From CAZXNF01 sp050741255 (lineage in GTDB: Bacteria; Pseudomonadota; Gammaproteobacteria; Burkholderiales; SG8-41), in contig JBOIEQ010000106.1 in assembly GCA_050741255.1 (NCBI GenBank), positions 1 to 14,764 on the forward strand: a DNA stretch of 14,764 nt, in the 5' to 3' direction. The position numbers and the translations under genes were made by a program. Within the stretch, counting starts at the first letter, position 1. The number at the start of each line of letters is the position of its first letter. This document shows positions 1-6,423 of the stretch, one piece after another. The notes beneath the pieces were generated by a model. The model searched no databases. It was not told where the DNA came from and saw nothing but the letters and a program-made list of their open reading frames with translations.

Positions 1-1
1 G

Positions 2-250
2 GTCGAGGCGGGCGTGCCCGACTACGAGTTCACGCAGTGGTACGGACTCGTGACCCCGGCGAAGACGCCGCGCGAGGCGATCACCCGGATGAATGCCGCC
101 CTGCGGCAGGCCACCACCGACCCCGACGTGCAGAAACGCATGGCGGCCGAGGCCGGCACGCTCGTATCGACGACGCCGGAAGAGTTCGGCGTGTTTTACA
201 ACGAGGACATCGAGTCCAAGGCGAAGCTGGTCAAGGCGATCGGCAAATAA
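2..250 (+). CDS. Bug/TctC-family TTT substrate-binding protein, C-terminal fragment (5' end outside window)
   Basis: The reading frame is open from base 2 to a TAA at 248-250, so this is the last ~82 residues of a longer protein. The fragment has the C-terminal signature of tripartite tricarboxylate transporter binding proteins: a 'GVPDYEFTQWYGLVTPAKTP' segment, then helices ending in 'TPEEFGVFYNEDIESKAKLV'. The complete Bug protein at 1111-2076 carries the matching block 'SGVPGYDVVAWYGLFAPTGTP', which supports the assignment. Such proteins are periplasmic and usually bind small carboxylates or amides for TctAB-type or unknown partners. The ligand cannot be read from the sequence. An internal GTG at 14 is not the start, because homology continues upstream of it. 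It lies 20 nt before the hydrolase-fold gene on the same strand, so the two are probably co-transcribed. Confidence 0.9.
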   Translation, partial: VEAGVPDYEFTQWYGLVTPAKTPREAITRMNAALRQATTDPDVQKRMAAEAGTLVSTTPEEFGVFYNEDIESKAKLVKAIGK

Positions 251-270
251 TCGCTTACCAAGGCCCCGCC

Positions 271-1083
271 ATGCCCTCCTTCCGCGTCGATCCCGCGCTC
301 GAGATGCACTACCTCGTGGACGACTTCGCCGATCCCTGGCGCGAACGCGAGACGGTGCTGATGATCCACGGCAACGCGGAATGCGGGCAAGCCTGGTACG
401 GCTGGGTGCCGCACTTTGCGCGGCGCTTCCGCGTCGTGCGGCCGGACACCCGGGGGTTCGGTGCGTCCACGCCGATGCCGCGCGACTTCCCGTGGTCCGC
501 GGACCTCATCACCGACGACTACGTGAAACTCATGACGTCGCTCGGCATCGAGCGCTTTCACCTGGTCGCCGCCAAGTTCGGCGGCACCATCGCCCGCCGC
601 TTCGCCGCGCGTCATCCGCAGCACGTGCAGACCCTGACGGTGGCCGGCACTCCGCCGCCGGCCTGGGACCGCATGGGCATGACGCCTGAAAAGTCGGTGG
701 AAGAACTGGAGCGGCTCGGCGTCGAGGGCTGGGCGCGCAAGAACATGGGCGGCCGGCTGGGCAGCCGCTTCCCGCCGGAAGGCGTCGCGTGGTGGACCGC
801 CATGATGAGCAAGACGTCGCTGTCGACGCTCGCCGGCTTCGCCCTGAAAATGCCCTACACCGATGTCACCGGCGATCTGCCGCGCATCCGGTGCCCGACG
901 CTCGTCATCACCACCGAGCGCAGCCCGCTCGGCTCGGTGGAAGCCACGCGCGCCTGGCAGACGCTGATTCCGGACTCGACGCTCGCGGTGCTGCCGGGCG
1001 ATTCCTATCACGTCGCCGCGACCGACCCGGACCTGTGCGCCGAAACGACGCTTGGTTTCATCGCCCGCGCTGCCGTCCGCTAA
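271..1083 (+). CDS. alpha/beta-hydrolase-fold protein with nucleophile Ser replaced by Lys
   Basis: A 270-residue alpha/beta-hydrolase fold protein without a signal peptide, so probably cytoplasmic. The ATG at 271 is chosen because the conserved fold begins about 28 residues later (oxyanion-loop motif 'MIHGN', residues 31-35), the length is typical, and an AAGG lies about 7 nt upstream. The frame is open back to 37, but that part overlaps the upstream Bug gene. The nucleophile elbow, normally G-x-S-x-G, reads 'VAAKFGG' (residues 99-105), so Lys102 sits where the Ser should be. The acid position after the next-to-last strand ('LVITTERSPLG', 211-221) appears to hold Ser218 instead of Asp. The C-terminal His is kept (His247 in 'PGDSYHVA'). 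A classical Ser-His-Asp hydrolase mechanism is therefore unlikely. It lies between two Bug binding-protein genes on the same strand, suggesting a role tied to an imported organic compound. The substrate is unknown. Confidence 0.85.
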   Translation: MPSFRVDPALEMHYLVDDFADPWRERETVLMIHGNAECGQAWYGWVPHFARRFRVVRPDTRGFGASTPMPRDFPWSADLITDDYVKLMTSLGIERFHLVAAKFGGTIARRFAARHPQHVQTLTVAGTPPPAWDRMGMTPEKSVEELERLGVEGWARKNMGGRLGSRFPPEGVAWWTAMMSKTSLSTLAGFALKMPYTDVTGDLPRIRCPTLVITTERSPLGSVEATRAWQTLIPDSTLAVLPGDSYHVAATDPDLCAETTLGFIARAAVR

Positions 1084-1100
1084 GTTCCAATAAAAACGTC

Positions 1101-1106
1101 AGGAGG
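1101..1106 (+). promoter_or_regulatory. Shine-Dalgarno site of the Bug gene at 1111
   Basis: AGGAGG lies 4 nt before the ATG at 1111, within an A-rich spacer in otherwise GC-rich DNA. It fixes the start codon. Confidence 0.8.
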
Positions 1107-1110
1107 AGTC

Positions 1111-2076
1111 ATGCGCGTCATCCCGCGGGCAGCCTGTGCGCTGCTACTGCTGATCCCGGCCATCGCCGCCGCACAGGCCTACCCCGAGCGGCCCATCCGC
1201 ATCGTCGTGCCCTTCTCCGCGGGCGGTTCGGCCGACGTGTTCGCGCGCGCCATCGGCAACAAGATGAGCGAGGCGTGGGGCCAGCAGGTCGTCATCGACA
1301 ACCGCGCCGGATCGGGCGGCGTCATCGGCACCGAGATCGCGGCCGCCGCGCCGCGCGACGGCTACACGCTCATGATGGGCAACACCGCCAACATGGCGAT
1401 CAATCCCGCGCTCTACCGGAAGCTCCCGTTCGACGTGGTGCGCGACTTCGCGCCGATCACTCTCGTGGCCGCGGCGCCCTATGTCATGGTGGTGCCCACG
1501 TCGCTGGGCGTGAGCAACACGCGCGAGTTCCTGGCGCTCGCCAGGGCCAAGCCCGGGCAGATGAACTACGCGTCACTCGGCAACGGCAGCGCCAGCCACC
1601 TGACGGGCGAACTGCTGCAGTCCATGGCCGGCATCAAGCTCGTGCACGTGCCGTACAAGACGCTGGGCACCGTGCTGACCGACCTCATTTCGGGGCAGGT
1701 GCAGCTTTTTTTCCTCGGCATGGTCTCCGCGCAATCGCAGATCAAGGGCGGCCGGATGCGCGCCATCGGCGTGACCGGACCCAAACGCTCGCCCGCGGTG
1801 CCCGATCTTCCCACGGTCGCGGAGTCCGGCGTGCCCGGGTACGACGTCGTCGCCTGGTACGGCCTGTTCGCGCCCACCGGCACGCCGCGTCCGATCGTCC
1901 TCAAGGTCAATGCCGAAGTGAAGCGGATCGTCGAACTCCCGGACCTGCGGGACCGGCTCTCCGCCGAAGGCGCCGAAGTGACGGCCTCCACGCCGGAGCA
2001 GTTCGCCGCCTACCTCAAGACCGAGATGGTCAAGTGGGCGCGCGTGGTGCAGGCGTCGGGCGCGCGCACCGAGTGA
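1111..2076 (+). CDS. Bug/TctC-family TTT substrate-binding protein
   Basis: A complete 321-residue periplasmic binding protein of the Bug (TctC-like) family, at the usual family length. An N-terminal signal peptide is visible: Arg residues, a hydrophobic core (residues ~8-21) and likely cleavage after 'AAAQA', near residue 23. The mature protein opens with 'YPERPIRIVVPFSAGGSADVFAR', with the ligand-binding loop around residues 34-42. 'VIDNRAGSGGVIGTEIAA' (residues 61-78) and 'PRDGYTLMMGN' follow, all family hallmarks. A strong Shine-Dalgarno sits 4 nt before the ATG. No TctA or TctB membrane gene is in the window, so it is an orphan binding protein here. It is the third gene of a same-strand set with the truncated Bug gene and the hydrolase-fold gene (27 nt gap). 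The specific ligand cannot be inferred. Confidence 0.93.
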   Translation: MRVIPRAACALLLLIPAIAAAQAYPERPIRIVVPFSAGGSADVFARAIGNKMSEAWGQQVVIDNRAGSGGVIGTEIAAAAPRDGYTLMMGNTANMAINPALYRKLPFDVVRDFAPITLVAAAPYVMVVPTSLGVSNTREFLALARAKPGQMNYASLGNGSASHLTGELLQSMAGIKLVHVPYKTLGTVLTDLISGQVQLFFLGMVSAQSQIKGGRMRAIGVTGPKRSPAVPDLPTVAESGVPGYDVVAWYGLFAPTGTPRPIVLKVNAEVKRIVELPDLRDRLSAEGAEVTASTPEQFAAYLKTEMVKWARVVQASGARTE

Positions 2077-2103
2077 CGGCACGCGCGTTCCTGCGCAGGC
2101 GCA

Positions 2104-2129
2104 AGTGTCCTGAGTCACAAGTTCGTGAC
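2104..2129 (+). repeat. left terminal inverted repeat of MITE-like element
   Basis: This 26 bp arm pairs with 2267-2292 with two mismatches (at 2121 and 2126). It contains a nested 7 bp palindrome, GAGTCAC-6-GTGACTC, most of it inside the arm. Confidence 0.8.
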
Positions 2130-2266
2130 TCCATCCGTTGGTTCTTTCGAGAAGCTGGCATGACAAAAATGTCGAAATCGTTGTCCGACGCGAAGCCGCG
2201 CGCAGCCGGGTTGGGCACCCGGCGAGCACGGTGACAAAGTCGGGCGGCGATTCTCGGCATTTTTGT

Positions 2267-2292
2267 GTCGCGAATTTGTGACTCAGGACACT
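2267..2292 (-). repeat. right terminal inverted repeat of MITE-like element
   Basis: Reverse-complement partner of 2104-2129. Its outer edge overlaps the TAG stop codon (2291-2293) of the DUF1499 gene on the - strand, so the element abuts that reading frame exactly. Confidence 0.8.
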
Positions 2293-2779
2293 AACGCGGC
2301 TCGAATTTCGCGCGCAGCGCCTCGATGCGGGCCCGGTTCGCGCCGAGGTCGCTTTCTCCCAGGCGCGACGCCGAGCGCACCTGGATCACGCCGCCGGCCG
2401 GGTCGAGCCAGAACTCGACGTCATCCACGAAGCGCAGCACGGACGTGGTGCAGGTGACGTAGAGGTAGTCGGCCTCGCGCTTGACGATACTCGCGCCGGG
2501 GGTCGCCTCGACCAGCGTCTGCAGCCGCGCCCATGCGGCGGCGCCGTCCCCCTGATAGCGCAGCGGCGCGATCTGCGCCTGTTCATGACGGGGATTCTGC
2601 GGGTGGAGCTGCGCCTGACTGCTGACGCTGTTGGCCTTGGGCGACGGCGGCTTCAACCGCCCGTCGCGCACGCCAAGGTCGGGCGGCGCACTGCCCTGCA
2701 GCAGCCCGAGCCGGCCGGCGATGACGACGGCCAGCGCCAGCACGACGAGGCCAATGACCGCCCATTTCAGAACCAGCAT
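2291..2779 (-). CDS. DUF1499 family membrane-anchored protein
   Basis: A 162-residue protein with one N-terminal hydrophobic segment (residues ~4-27), then a linker and a DUF1499 domain. Visible family motifs are 'NSVSSQAQ' (the usual CPxSPNCVSS region, here without the Cys), 'PLRYQGDGAAAWARL', 'YLYVTCTTSVLRFVDDVEFWLD' and 'VRSASRLGESDLGANRARIE'. The likely topology is an N-terminal anchor with a soluble domain, probably periplasmic. The molecular function of DUF1499 is not known to me. It is the last gene of the - strand operon, starting 7 nt after the stop of the AI-2E-family transporter gene. Its TAG stop coincides with the edge of the MITE-like element, so the element may have replaced the original downstream sequence or the end of the gene. 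Confidence 0.85.
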   Translation of the reverse strand: MLVLKWAVIGLVVLALAVVIAGRLGLLQGSAPPDLGVRDGRLKPPSPKANSVSSQAQLHPQNPRHEQAQIAPLRYQGDGAAAWARLQTLVEATPGASIVKREADYLYVTCTTSVLRFVDDVEFWLDPAGGVIQVRSASRLGESDLGANRARIEALRAKFEPR

Positions 2780-2786
2780 GCGCGAC

Positions 2787-3941
2787 TCAGAGCAGATCTG
2801 CCGCCGCCTGCGTGGAGCGCAACCGCCGCGCGTAGATGTGCCGCGCCTGCAGCCGGCGGTCGGTCAGAATCTCGCTCAGCGCCGTTCCCACCACCGTCGC
2901 GACGCCGAGGATCGGCAGCACGAGCGCGAGGCCCGGCACGCCCGCCACCGCGCCGCCGACGAACAGCATCAGCACGCTCACCAGCGGGTGCAGCTTGAGG
3001 CTCTTGCCCACCGTCGCGGGCAGGAACACGAAATCGTCCAGCATGCGCACCGCCAGGAACAGCGCGATCGCCCAGTAGGCCATCGCCGGGTCCTGCGGGA
3101 AATCGGTCGCGGCGACCAGCACCACCAGCAGGCAGCCCGCGATCGAACCGACAAACGGCACCCAGGCGAGGATGGCCGCGACCAGCGCGAGCAGCCACGC
3201 GCCCGGCAGCCCGAGCGCCCACAGGCCAAAGCCGAGCGTAACGGTATCCAGCACAGCGAGCTTCACCAGTCCCGTGAAGTAGGCACGGCCGGTCTGGTGC
3301 ATGTCGTGCAGCAGGTCGAGCGTCTTCTCGAAGTAGGCGTTCGGCACCGCGCGCGCGATGAAGCCGTGAAAGCGTCGCCCGTCGCGCAGGAAAAAGAACG
3401 CGAAAAACGGCCCCAGCAGTCCCGCCGGCAGCCACGAGAGGATGGACACCGCGAGCGGCTGCACCTGCCGCTCCATGAAGGTGTTGGAGAACTCGTTGAG
3501 CCATGCGGTGACGCCGGCCGACAGATGGGCACGCGCAAGCACCGACCAGCGCGCCTCCAGCGCGGCCAGCGTGCTCTCCAGCAGCAGCGCGCCGCCGCGC
3601 AGGTAGCGCTCGACGCCGGCCTGCCAGTCGCCGGCGCGCGAGCCCGCCCACGCCAGCAGCGCCAGCGTCGCGGCCAGCAGCACGAGCAGGAAGACGAAGG
3701 TCACCAGGGCCGCCGCGCTCTCGCGCGCCACGCCCGCGTACATCAGGCGCCGCATCGGCGGATACAGCGCGTAGGAAAGCACCAGCGCCATCAGCGCCGG
3801 TACCACCAGCCACAGGATGTGGTTGAGCGCCACGAGCAGCAGGCAGGTCGCGGCGAAAATGCCGGCCCAGGCGATGGGGCCGGGTCCGCCGCCGGCATCG
3901 CTGTTCAGCGCGACCGGGGAAGCCCCGTTGACGCTGCTCAC
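2787..3941 (-). CDS. AI-2E/PerM family transporter (UPF0118)
   Basis: A 384-residue polytopic inner-membrane protein of the AI-2E family transporter/PerM group. Hydrophobic segments lie near residues 23-65 (two helices), 74-99, 165-186, 225-280, 288-310 and 319-358. The middle region (100-160) is a soluble, helix-rich domain, as in this family. Motifs seen are 'FFAFFFLRDGRRF' (179-191), 'LAWVPFVGSIAG' (258-269) and 'HPLVSVLMLFVGGAVAGVPG' (318-337). The frame is open to 4091. I chose the GTG at 3941 because the upstream part overlaps the cNMP gene and does not resemble the family; this start overlaps the preceding TGA as GTGA, typical of translational coupling. Family members range from putative solute or ion exporters to the debated autoinducer-2 exporter TqsA, so the substrate is open. 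Confidence 0.88.
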   Translation of the reverse strand: MSSVNGASPVALNSDAGGGPGPIAWAGIFAATCLLLVALNHILWLVVPALMALVLSYALYPPMRRLMYAGVARESAAALVTFVFLLVLLAATLALLAWAGSRAGDWQAGVERYLRGGALLLESTLAALEARWSVLARAHLSAGVTAWLNEFSNTFMERQVQPLAVSILSWLPAGLLGPFFAFFFLRDGRRFHGFIARAVPNAYFEKTLDLLHDMHQTGRAYFTGLVKLAVLDTVTLGFGLWALGLPGAWLLALVAAILAWVPFVGSIAGCLLVVLVAATDFPQDPAMAYWAIALFLAVRMLDDFVFLPATVGKSLKLHPLVSVLMLFVGGAVAGVPGLALVLPILGVATVVGTALSEILTDRRLQARHIYARRLRSTQAAADLL

Positions 3942-4411
3942 AGGTGCTGCTCGGTGCTGGCCCCGAGCACGGCGCTGCGCAACCGCCGCCCGAGGTGGCG
4001 CGAGAGCTGCAGCAAAATTTTGTTCGAGAGCTTGGCCTCGGTTTCCAGGAGGGAGATGAAATCGCTGCCGAAAAACACCGCGACGGTGCACGGTTCCATC
4101 GCACGCGCCTGCGCCGCCCGCGGGGCGCTGTCGAGCAGCGCAAGTTCGCCGAAGAAGCTGCCCGCGCCGAGTTCCGCGATGGGGCTCTCCGGGCGGCCCT
4201 GGCGGCAGATCAGGACGCGGCCGGTGCGCACGATGTAGAGCGCGTAGCCCTCCTCGCCCTCGTCGAAGATCACCTCGCCGCCGAGGTACTCGCGCTCGTG
4301 GAGCACGCCCTGCACGATCTGCAGCTCGCGCACCGACAGGTCCCCGAACAGCGACAGCGCCCGCAGTTGTTCGAGGTGACCGCCGCCGCCGGCGCGCAGG
4401 AATCCGAGCAT
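3938..4411 (-). CDS. stand-alone cyclic-nucleotide-binding-domain protein (second of pair)
   Basis: A 157-residue soluble protein that is essentially one cNMP-binding (CRP-like) beta-roll plus flanking helices. The phosphate-binding cassette is clear: 'FFGELALLDSAPRAAQARA' (residues 86-104), with Glu89 and Arg98 at the positions that contact ribose and phosphate in CRP-type domains. 'GGEVIFDEGEEGYALYIVRTGRV' (44-66) is the preceding beta-roll. No helix-turn-helix or enzymatic domain follows, so it is not a CRP transcription factor. It may act as a sensor by protein-protein contact, perhaps on the membrane protein encoded next, whose GTG start overlaps this stop. The ligand (cAMP, cGMP or other) cannot be told from sequence. 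It starts 33 nt after the first cNMP gene. Confidence 0.88.
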   Translation of the reverse strand: MLGFLRAGGGGHLEQLRALSLFGDLSVRELQIVQGVLHEREYLGGEVIFDEGEEGYALYIVRTGRVLICRQGRPESPIAELGAGSFFGELALLDSAPRAAQARAMEPCTVAVFFGSDFISLLETEAKLSNKILLQLSRHLGRRLRSAVLGASTEQHL

Positions 4412-4444
4412 GGCGTCAGGCGTTCAACAAAATGCCGCGGGCGC

Positions 4445-4921
4445 TCATCGCCGCACGCGCACGGTGGTATTGCGCAGGCGCAGCGACAGCACGCGCGCCA
4501 GCGCGAAGGTCAGGTCGCGGGCGAGCGCCGGCTCTTCCGCGGCCAGCCGCTCGAAGGCGTCGAAGGGCAGCGTCAGCACCTCGCCTTCGCTCACCGCCCA
4601 CACGTTGGCCGAACGCGGATGACCGTCGAAGAAGGACTGCTCGCCGATCACGGTGCCGGCGTTGATCTGGGCGACCGTGCTCATGGACATGCCGTCCACG
4701 TAGGTGATACCGACCTCGAAATCGCCGCCCACCACGAAATGGAGCGACCGGTCGGTGGCGCCGCTCTGGATCAGCACTTCGTGGGCGGTCAGGGAACGAC
4801 GCAAGCCCTGCCGGAACACGCGCTCCCATTCCGTGCGGTGCCACGTCGGCACGACCAGGCGGTCGATGCGCACGGGGGCTTCCGGCGGGGGCGAATCTGC
4901 GAAGACGGCGACGGGGTCCAT
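4445..4921 (-). CDS. stand-alone cyclic-nucleotide-binding-domain protein (first of pair)
   Basis: A 158-residue soluble protein with one cNMP-binding domain at residues ~30-130. The phosphate-binding cassette reads 'IGEQSFFDGHPRSANVWA' (92-109), with Glu94 and Arg103 in the conserved positions. 'RSLHFVVGGDFEVGI' (58-72) is the preceding beta-roll. An N-terminal extension of ~25 residues, rich in Pro, and a short basic C-terminus ('RLRNTTVRVRR') lie outside the domain. No DNA-binding or catalytic module is present. It differs clearly from the downstream cNMP protein, so the pair are ancient paralogues rather than a recent duplication. It is the first gene of the four-gene - strand operon. The ATG at 4921 has no good Shine-Dalgarno, but a perfect TATAAT lies 27 nt upstream. 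Confidence 0.87.
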   Translation of the reverse strand: MDPVAVFADSPPPEAPVRIDRLVVPTWHRTEWERVFRQGLRRSLTAHEVLIQSGATDRSLHFVVGGDFEVGITYVDGMSMSTVAQINAGTVIGEQSFFDGHPRSANVWAVSEGEVLTLPFDAFERLAAEEPALARDLTFALARVLSLRLRNTTVRVRR

Positions 4922-4947
4922 GGCGGTGGGCTGGGGAAAGTCGCGCG

Positions 4948-4953
4948 ATTATA
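4948..4953 (-). promoter_or_regulatory. candidate -10 box for the cNMP/PerM/DUF1499 operon
   Basis: The - strand reads TATAAT, a perfect sigma70 -10 hexamer in GC-rich DNA, 26 nt before the start codon at 4921. No clear -35 is visible at 16-18 nt spacing, so the call rests on the -10 and its position. Confidence 0.4.
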
Positions 4954-4962
4954 CCTGCGCGA

Positions 4963-4993
4963 TTGGGCGCGCCGCCGCCGCCGGCGGTATCAT
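4963..4993 (+). promoter_or_regulatory. candidate promoter of the transaldolase gene
   Basis: TTGGGC (4963-4968) and TATCAT (4988-4993) are spaced 19 nt apart, about 42 nt before the GTG start at 5036. The match is weak and the spacing long. It lies in the divergent intergenic region shared with the cNMP operon. Confidence 0.25.
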
Positions 4994-5035
4994 TCACGCC
5001 GTTAATCGCACCGTCATCCAGGGAACCGCGCCATC

Positions 5036-5989
5036 GTGAACCAGCTTGCCGCCCTCCAGCGCCACTCCGTGATCGTCGCCGACACCGGCGACCTCGACGC
5101 CATCGCGCGCCTGAAGCCGCAGGACGCGACCACCAACCCCTCGCTCATCCTGCAGGCGGCGAAGGACGTCCGCTTCCGGCCGCTGGTGGATGCCGCGCTC
5201 GCTGCCGGCGGGGACATCGATGCGGTGCTGGACCGGTTGTTCGTCGCCTTCGGCTGCGAAATCCTGAAGTTGATCCCCGGCCGCGTGTCGACGGAAGTGC
5301 CCGCGCGGCTGTCCTTCGACACCGACGCCACGCTCGCGCGGGCCCAGGCGCTGATCGGGCAATATGAAGCGGCCGGCATCGCGCGCGAACGGGTGCTGAT
5401 CAAGGTCGCGGCCACCTGGGAAGGCATCCGCGCCGCCGAGCGGCTGGAAAAAGCGGGCATCCACTGCAACCTGACGCTGCTGTTCGGCTTCGGCCAGGCG
5501 GTGGCCTGCGCGGAGGCCGGCGTGACGCTGATCTCGCCCTTCGTCGGCCGCATCTACGACTGGCACAAGACGGCGCGCGGCGTGCCCGACATCGCGCCCG
5601 AAGAGGATCCGGGCGTCGCTTCCGTCACCCGCATCTACCACTACTACAAGAAATACGACTACGCGACGCAAGTCATGGGCGCGAGCTTCCGCAAGACCGA
5701 GCAGATCGTGCGACTGGCGGGCTGCGACCTGCTGACGATCAGCCCCGACCTGTTGGACAAACTCGCCGCAACGGAAGGCGACGTGCCGGCCCGGTTGACC
5801 GTGGAAGCCGCGCGTGCGGCCGATGCTCCGCGCATCCCGCTCGACGAAGCGGGCTTCCGCTGGATGCTGAACGACGATGCGATGGCCACCGACCGGCTGG
5901 CCGACGGCATCCGCCGCTTCGATGCGGACGCCCGCAAGCTCGCCGAGTTCGTCGCCGGCCTCGGCGCCAGCCAGGCCGCCGCGGCCTGA
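5036..5989 (+). CDS. tal: transaldolase
   Basis: A 317-residue transaldolase of the classical TalA/TalB class (E. coli TalB is of similar length). It transfers a dihydroxyacetone unit between sedoheptulose-7-phosphate and glyceraldehyde-3-phosphate in the non-oxidative pentose phosphate pathway, in the cytosol. Key signatures are 'DATTNPSLIL' (residues 30-39), the Schiff-base Lys123 in 'VLIKVAATWEGI', 'CNLTLLFGFGQA' (144-155) and 'LISPFVGRIYDWH' (165-177). Asp16 is at the expected acid/base position. The start is GTG at 5036, the earliest codon consistent with the family N-terminus, with an imperfect CAGGGAA site about 10 nt upstream. It is transcribed away from the cNMP operon and followed 31 nt later by a small exported protein gene. 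Confidence 0.96.
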   Translation: MNQLAALQRHSVIVADTGDLDAIARLKPQDATTNPSLILQAAKDVRFRPLVDAALAAGGDIDAVLDRLFVAFGCEILKLIPGRVSTEVPARLSFDTDATLARAQALIGQYEAAGIARERVLIKVAATWEGIRAAERLEKAGIHCNLTLLFGFGQAVACAEAGVTLISPFVGRIYDWHKTARGVPDIAPEEDPGVASVTRIYHYYKKYDYATQVMGASFRKTEQIVRLAGCDLLTISPDLLDKLAATEGDVPARLTVEAARAADAPRIPLDEAGFRWMLNDDAMATDRLADGIRRFDADARKLAEFVAGLGASQAAAA

Positions 5990-6020
5990 CCCTTACCGAC
6001 TTTTCAACCGGAGATTGTTC

Positions 6021-6422
6021 ATGTTCAAGCGAGTCCTCGCGGCCGCCCTGCTCGGCGCGCCGCTGGCCGGCCTGCCGCTGCCCGCGGCAGCCCAGTCCAG
6101 CAGCAAGCAACAGATCAACATGTTTGCGTTCGAGGATTCGTCCTGCAAGAAATGGACGGAGTCGCGCAACGACGCCTACAAGCGCGCGTTCTACGAGGTC
6201 TGGTTGCGCGGCTTCATGTCGGGCCACAACTACGCCAACCCGCGCCAGCAGGTGCCGACCGGCGGCATGCCGCGCGACGAGGGGCTGCACCGATTCCTCG
6301 ACGACTACTGCAAGCTGAATCCGGGGGACAGCGTGTTCGACGCCGCCATCTGGCTCGCCAACGACCTGCGCCCTTCCGGCGGCCTCTCGACGCCGCGAAA
6401 AGACGCACCCGCGAAGAAGTAG
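6021..6422 (+). CDS. small exported protein of unknown function
   Basis: A 133-residue protein with a clear signal peptide: 'MFKRVLAAALLGAPLAG', hydrophobic to residue ~20, with likely cleavage after 'PAAA' near residue 24. The ATG at 6021 is preceded by CGGAGA at 6009-6014; the frame is open further upstream but overlaps transaldolase. The mature part has two cysteines (Cys42 in 'SSCKKWTESR', Cys97 in 'LDDYCKLNP'), possibly disulfide-linked in the periplasm. It also has 'WLRGFMSGHNY' (61-71) and 'FDAAIWLANDL' (106-116). The pattern (Cys, Trp, a W-x-x-G-F-x-S-G-x-N block, then Tyr-Cys-x-x-x-Pro) recalls small secreted proteins related to Rap1a/Tai-type immunity proteins. That similarity is from memory and weak. 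It is convergent with ispF, with one base between the stops. Confidence 0.75.
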   Translation: MFKRVLAAALLGAPLAGLPLPAAAQSSSKQQINMFAFEDSSCKKWTESRNDAYKRAFYEVWLRGFMSGHNYANPRQQVPTGGMPRDEGLHRFLDDYCKLNPGDSVFDAAIWLANDLRPSGGLSTPRKDAPAKK

Positions 6423-6423
6423 G

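Larger units (their letters stand above)
2104..2292. mobile_element. MITE-like quasi-palindromic element, ~189 bp, no coding capacity
   Basis: The intergenic region after the Bug gene is a non-coding element bounded by inverted arms 2104-2129 and 2267-2292. The arms match at 24 of 26 positions, with the outermost 17 bp identical (16 bp core GTGTCCTGAGTCACAA). Inside is a second, weaker pair of arms (about 2161-2189 against 2239-2267, core 'GACAAAAATG' against 'CATTTTTGTGTC'). At the centre is a perfect 7 bp hairpin (GCCGGGT 2205-2211, ACCCGGC 2217-2223). The left arm also holds a small palindrome, GAGTCAC/GTGACTC (2112-2118/2125-2131). The size and terminal inverted repeats suggest a MITE or decayed insertion-sequence remnant. 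I see no convincing target-site duplication. It could instead be a large structured RNA or bidirectional terminator between converging genes. Confidence 0.5.

Noticed and set aside
37..270. N-terminal extension of the hydrolase-fold gene
   Set aside because: It would overlap most of the truncated Bug gene, and its translation is basic low-complexity sequence. The ATG at 271 gives a normal domain start.
789..2234. 481-codon open frame on the + strand
   Set aside because: It overlaps the hydrolase-fold and Bug genes in another frame, and the translation is Arg-rich noise.
2787..3941. Reading the PerM-like gene as a quorum-sensing autoinducer-2 exporter
   Set aside because: The family name is historical. 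No luxS or lsr gene is in view, and most members have other or unknown roles.
3942..4091. 50-residue N-terminal extension of the AI-2E-family protein
   Set aside because: It lies wholly inside the cNMP gene in another frame. The GTGA overlap at 3938-3941 is a better start.
2631..4238. 535-codon open frame on the + strand
   Set aside because: It is antisense to the AI-2E-family and cNMP genes. Its Arg/Gln/His-rich composition is the usual artefact of high-GC DNA, and no domain is recognisable.
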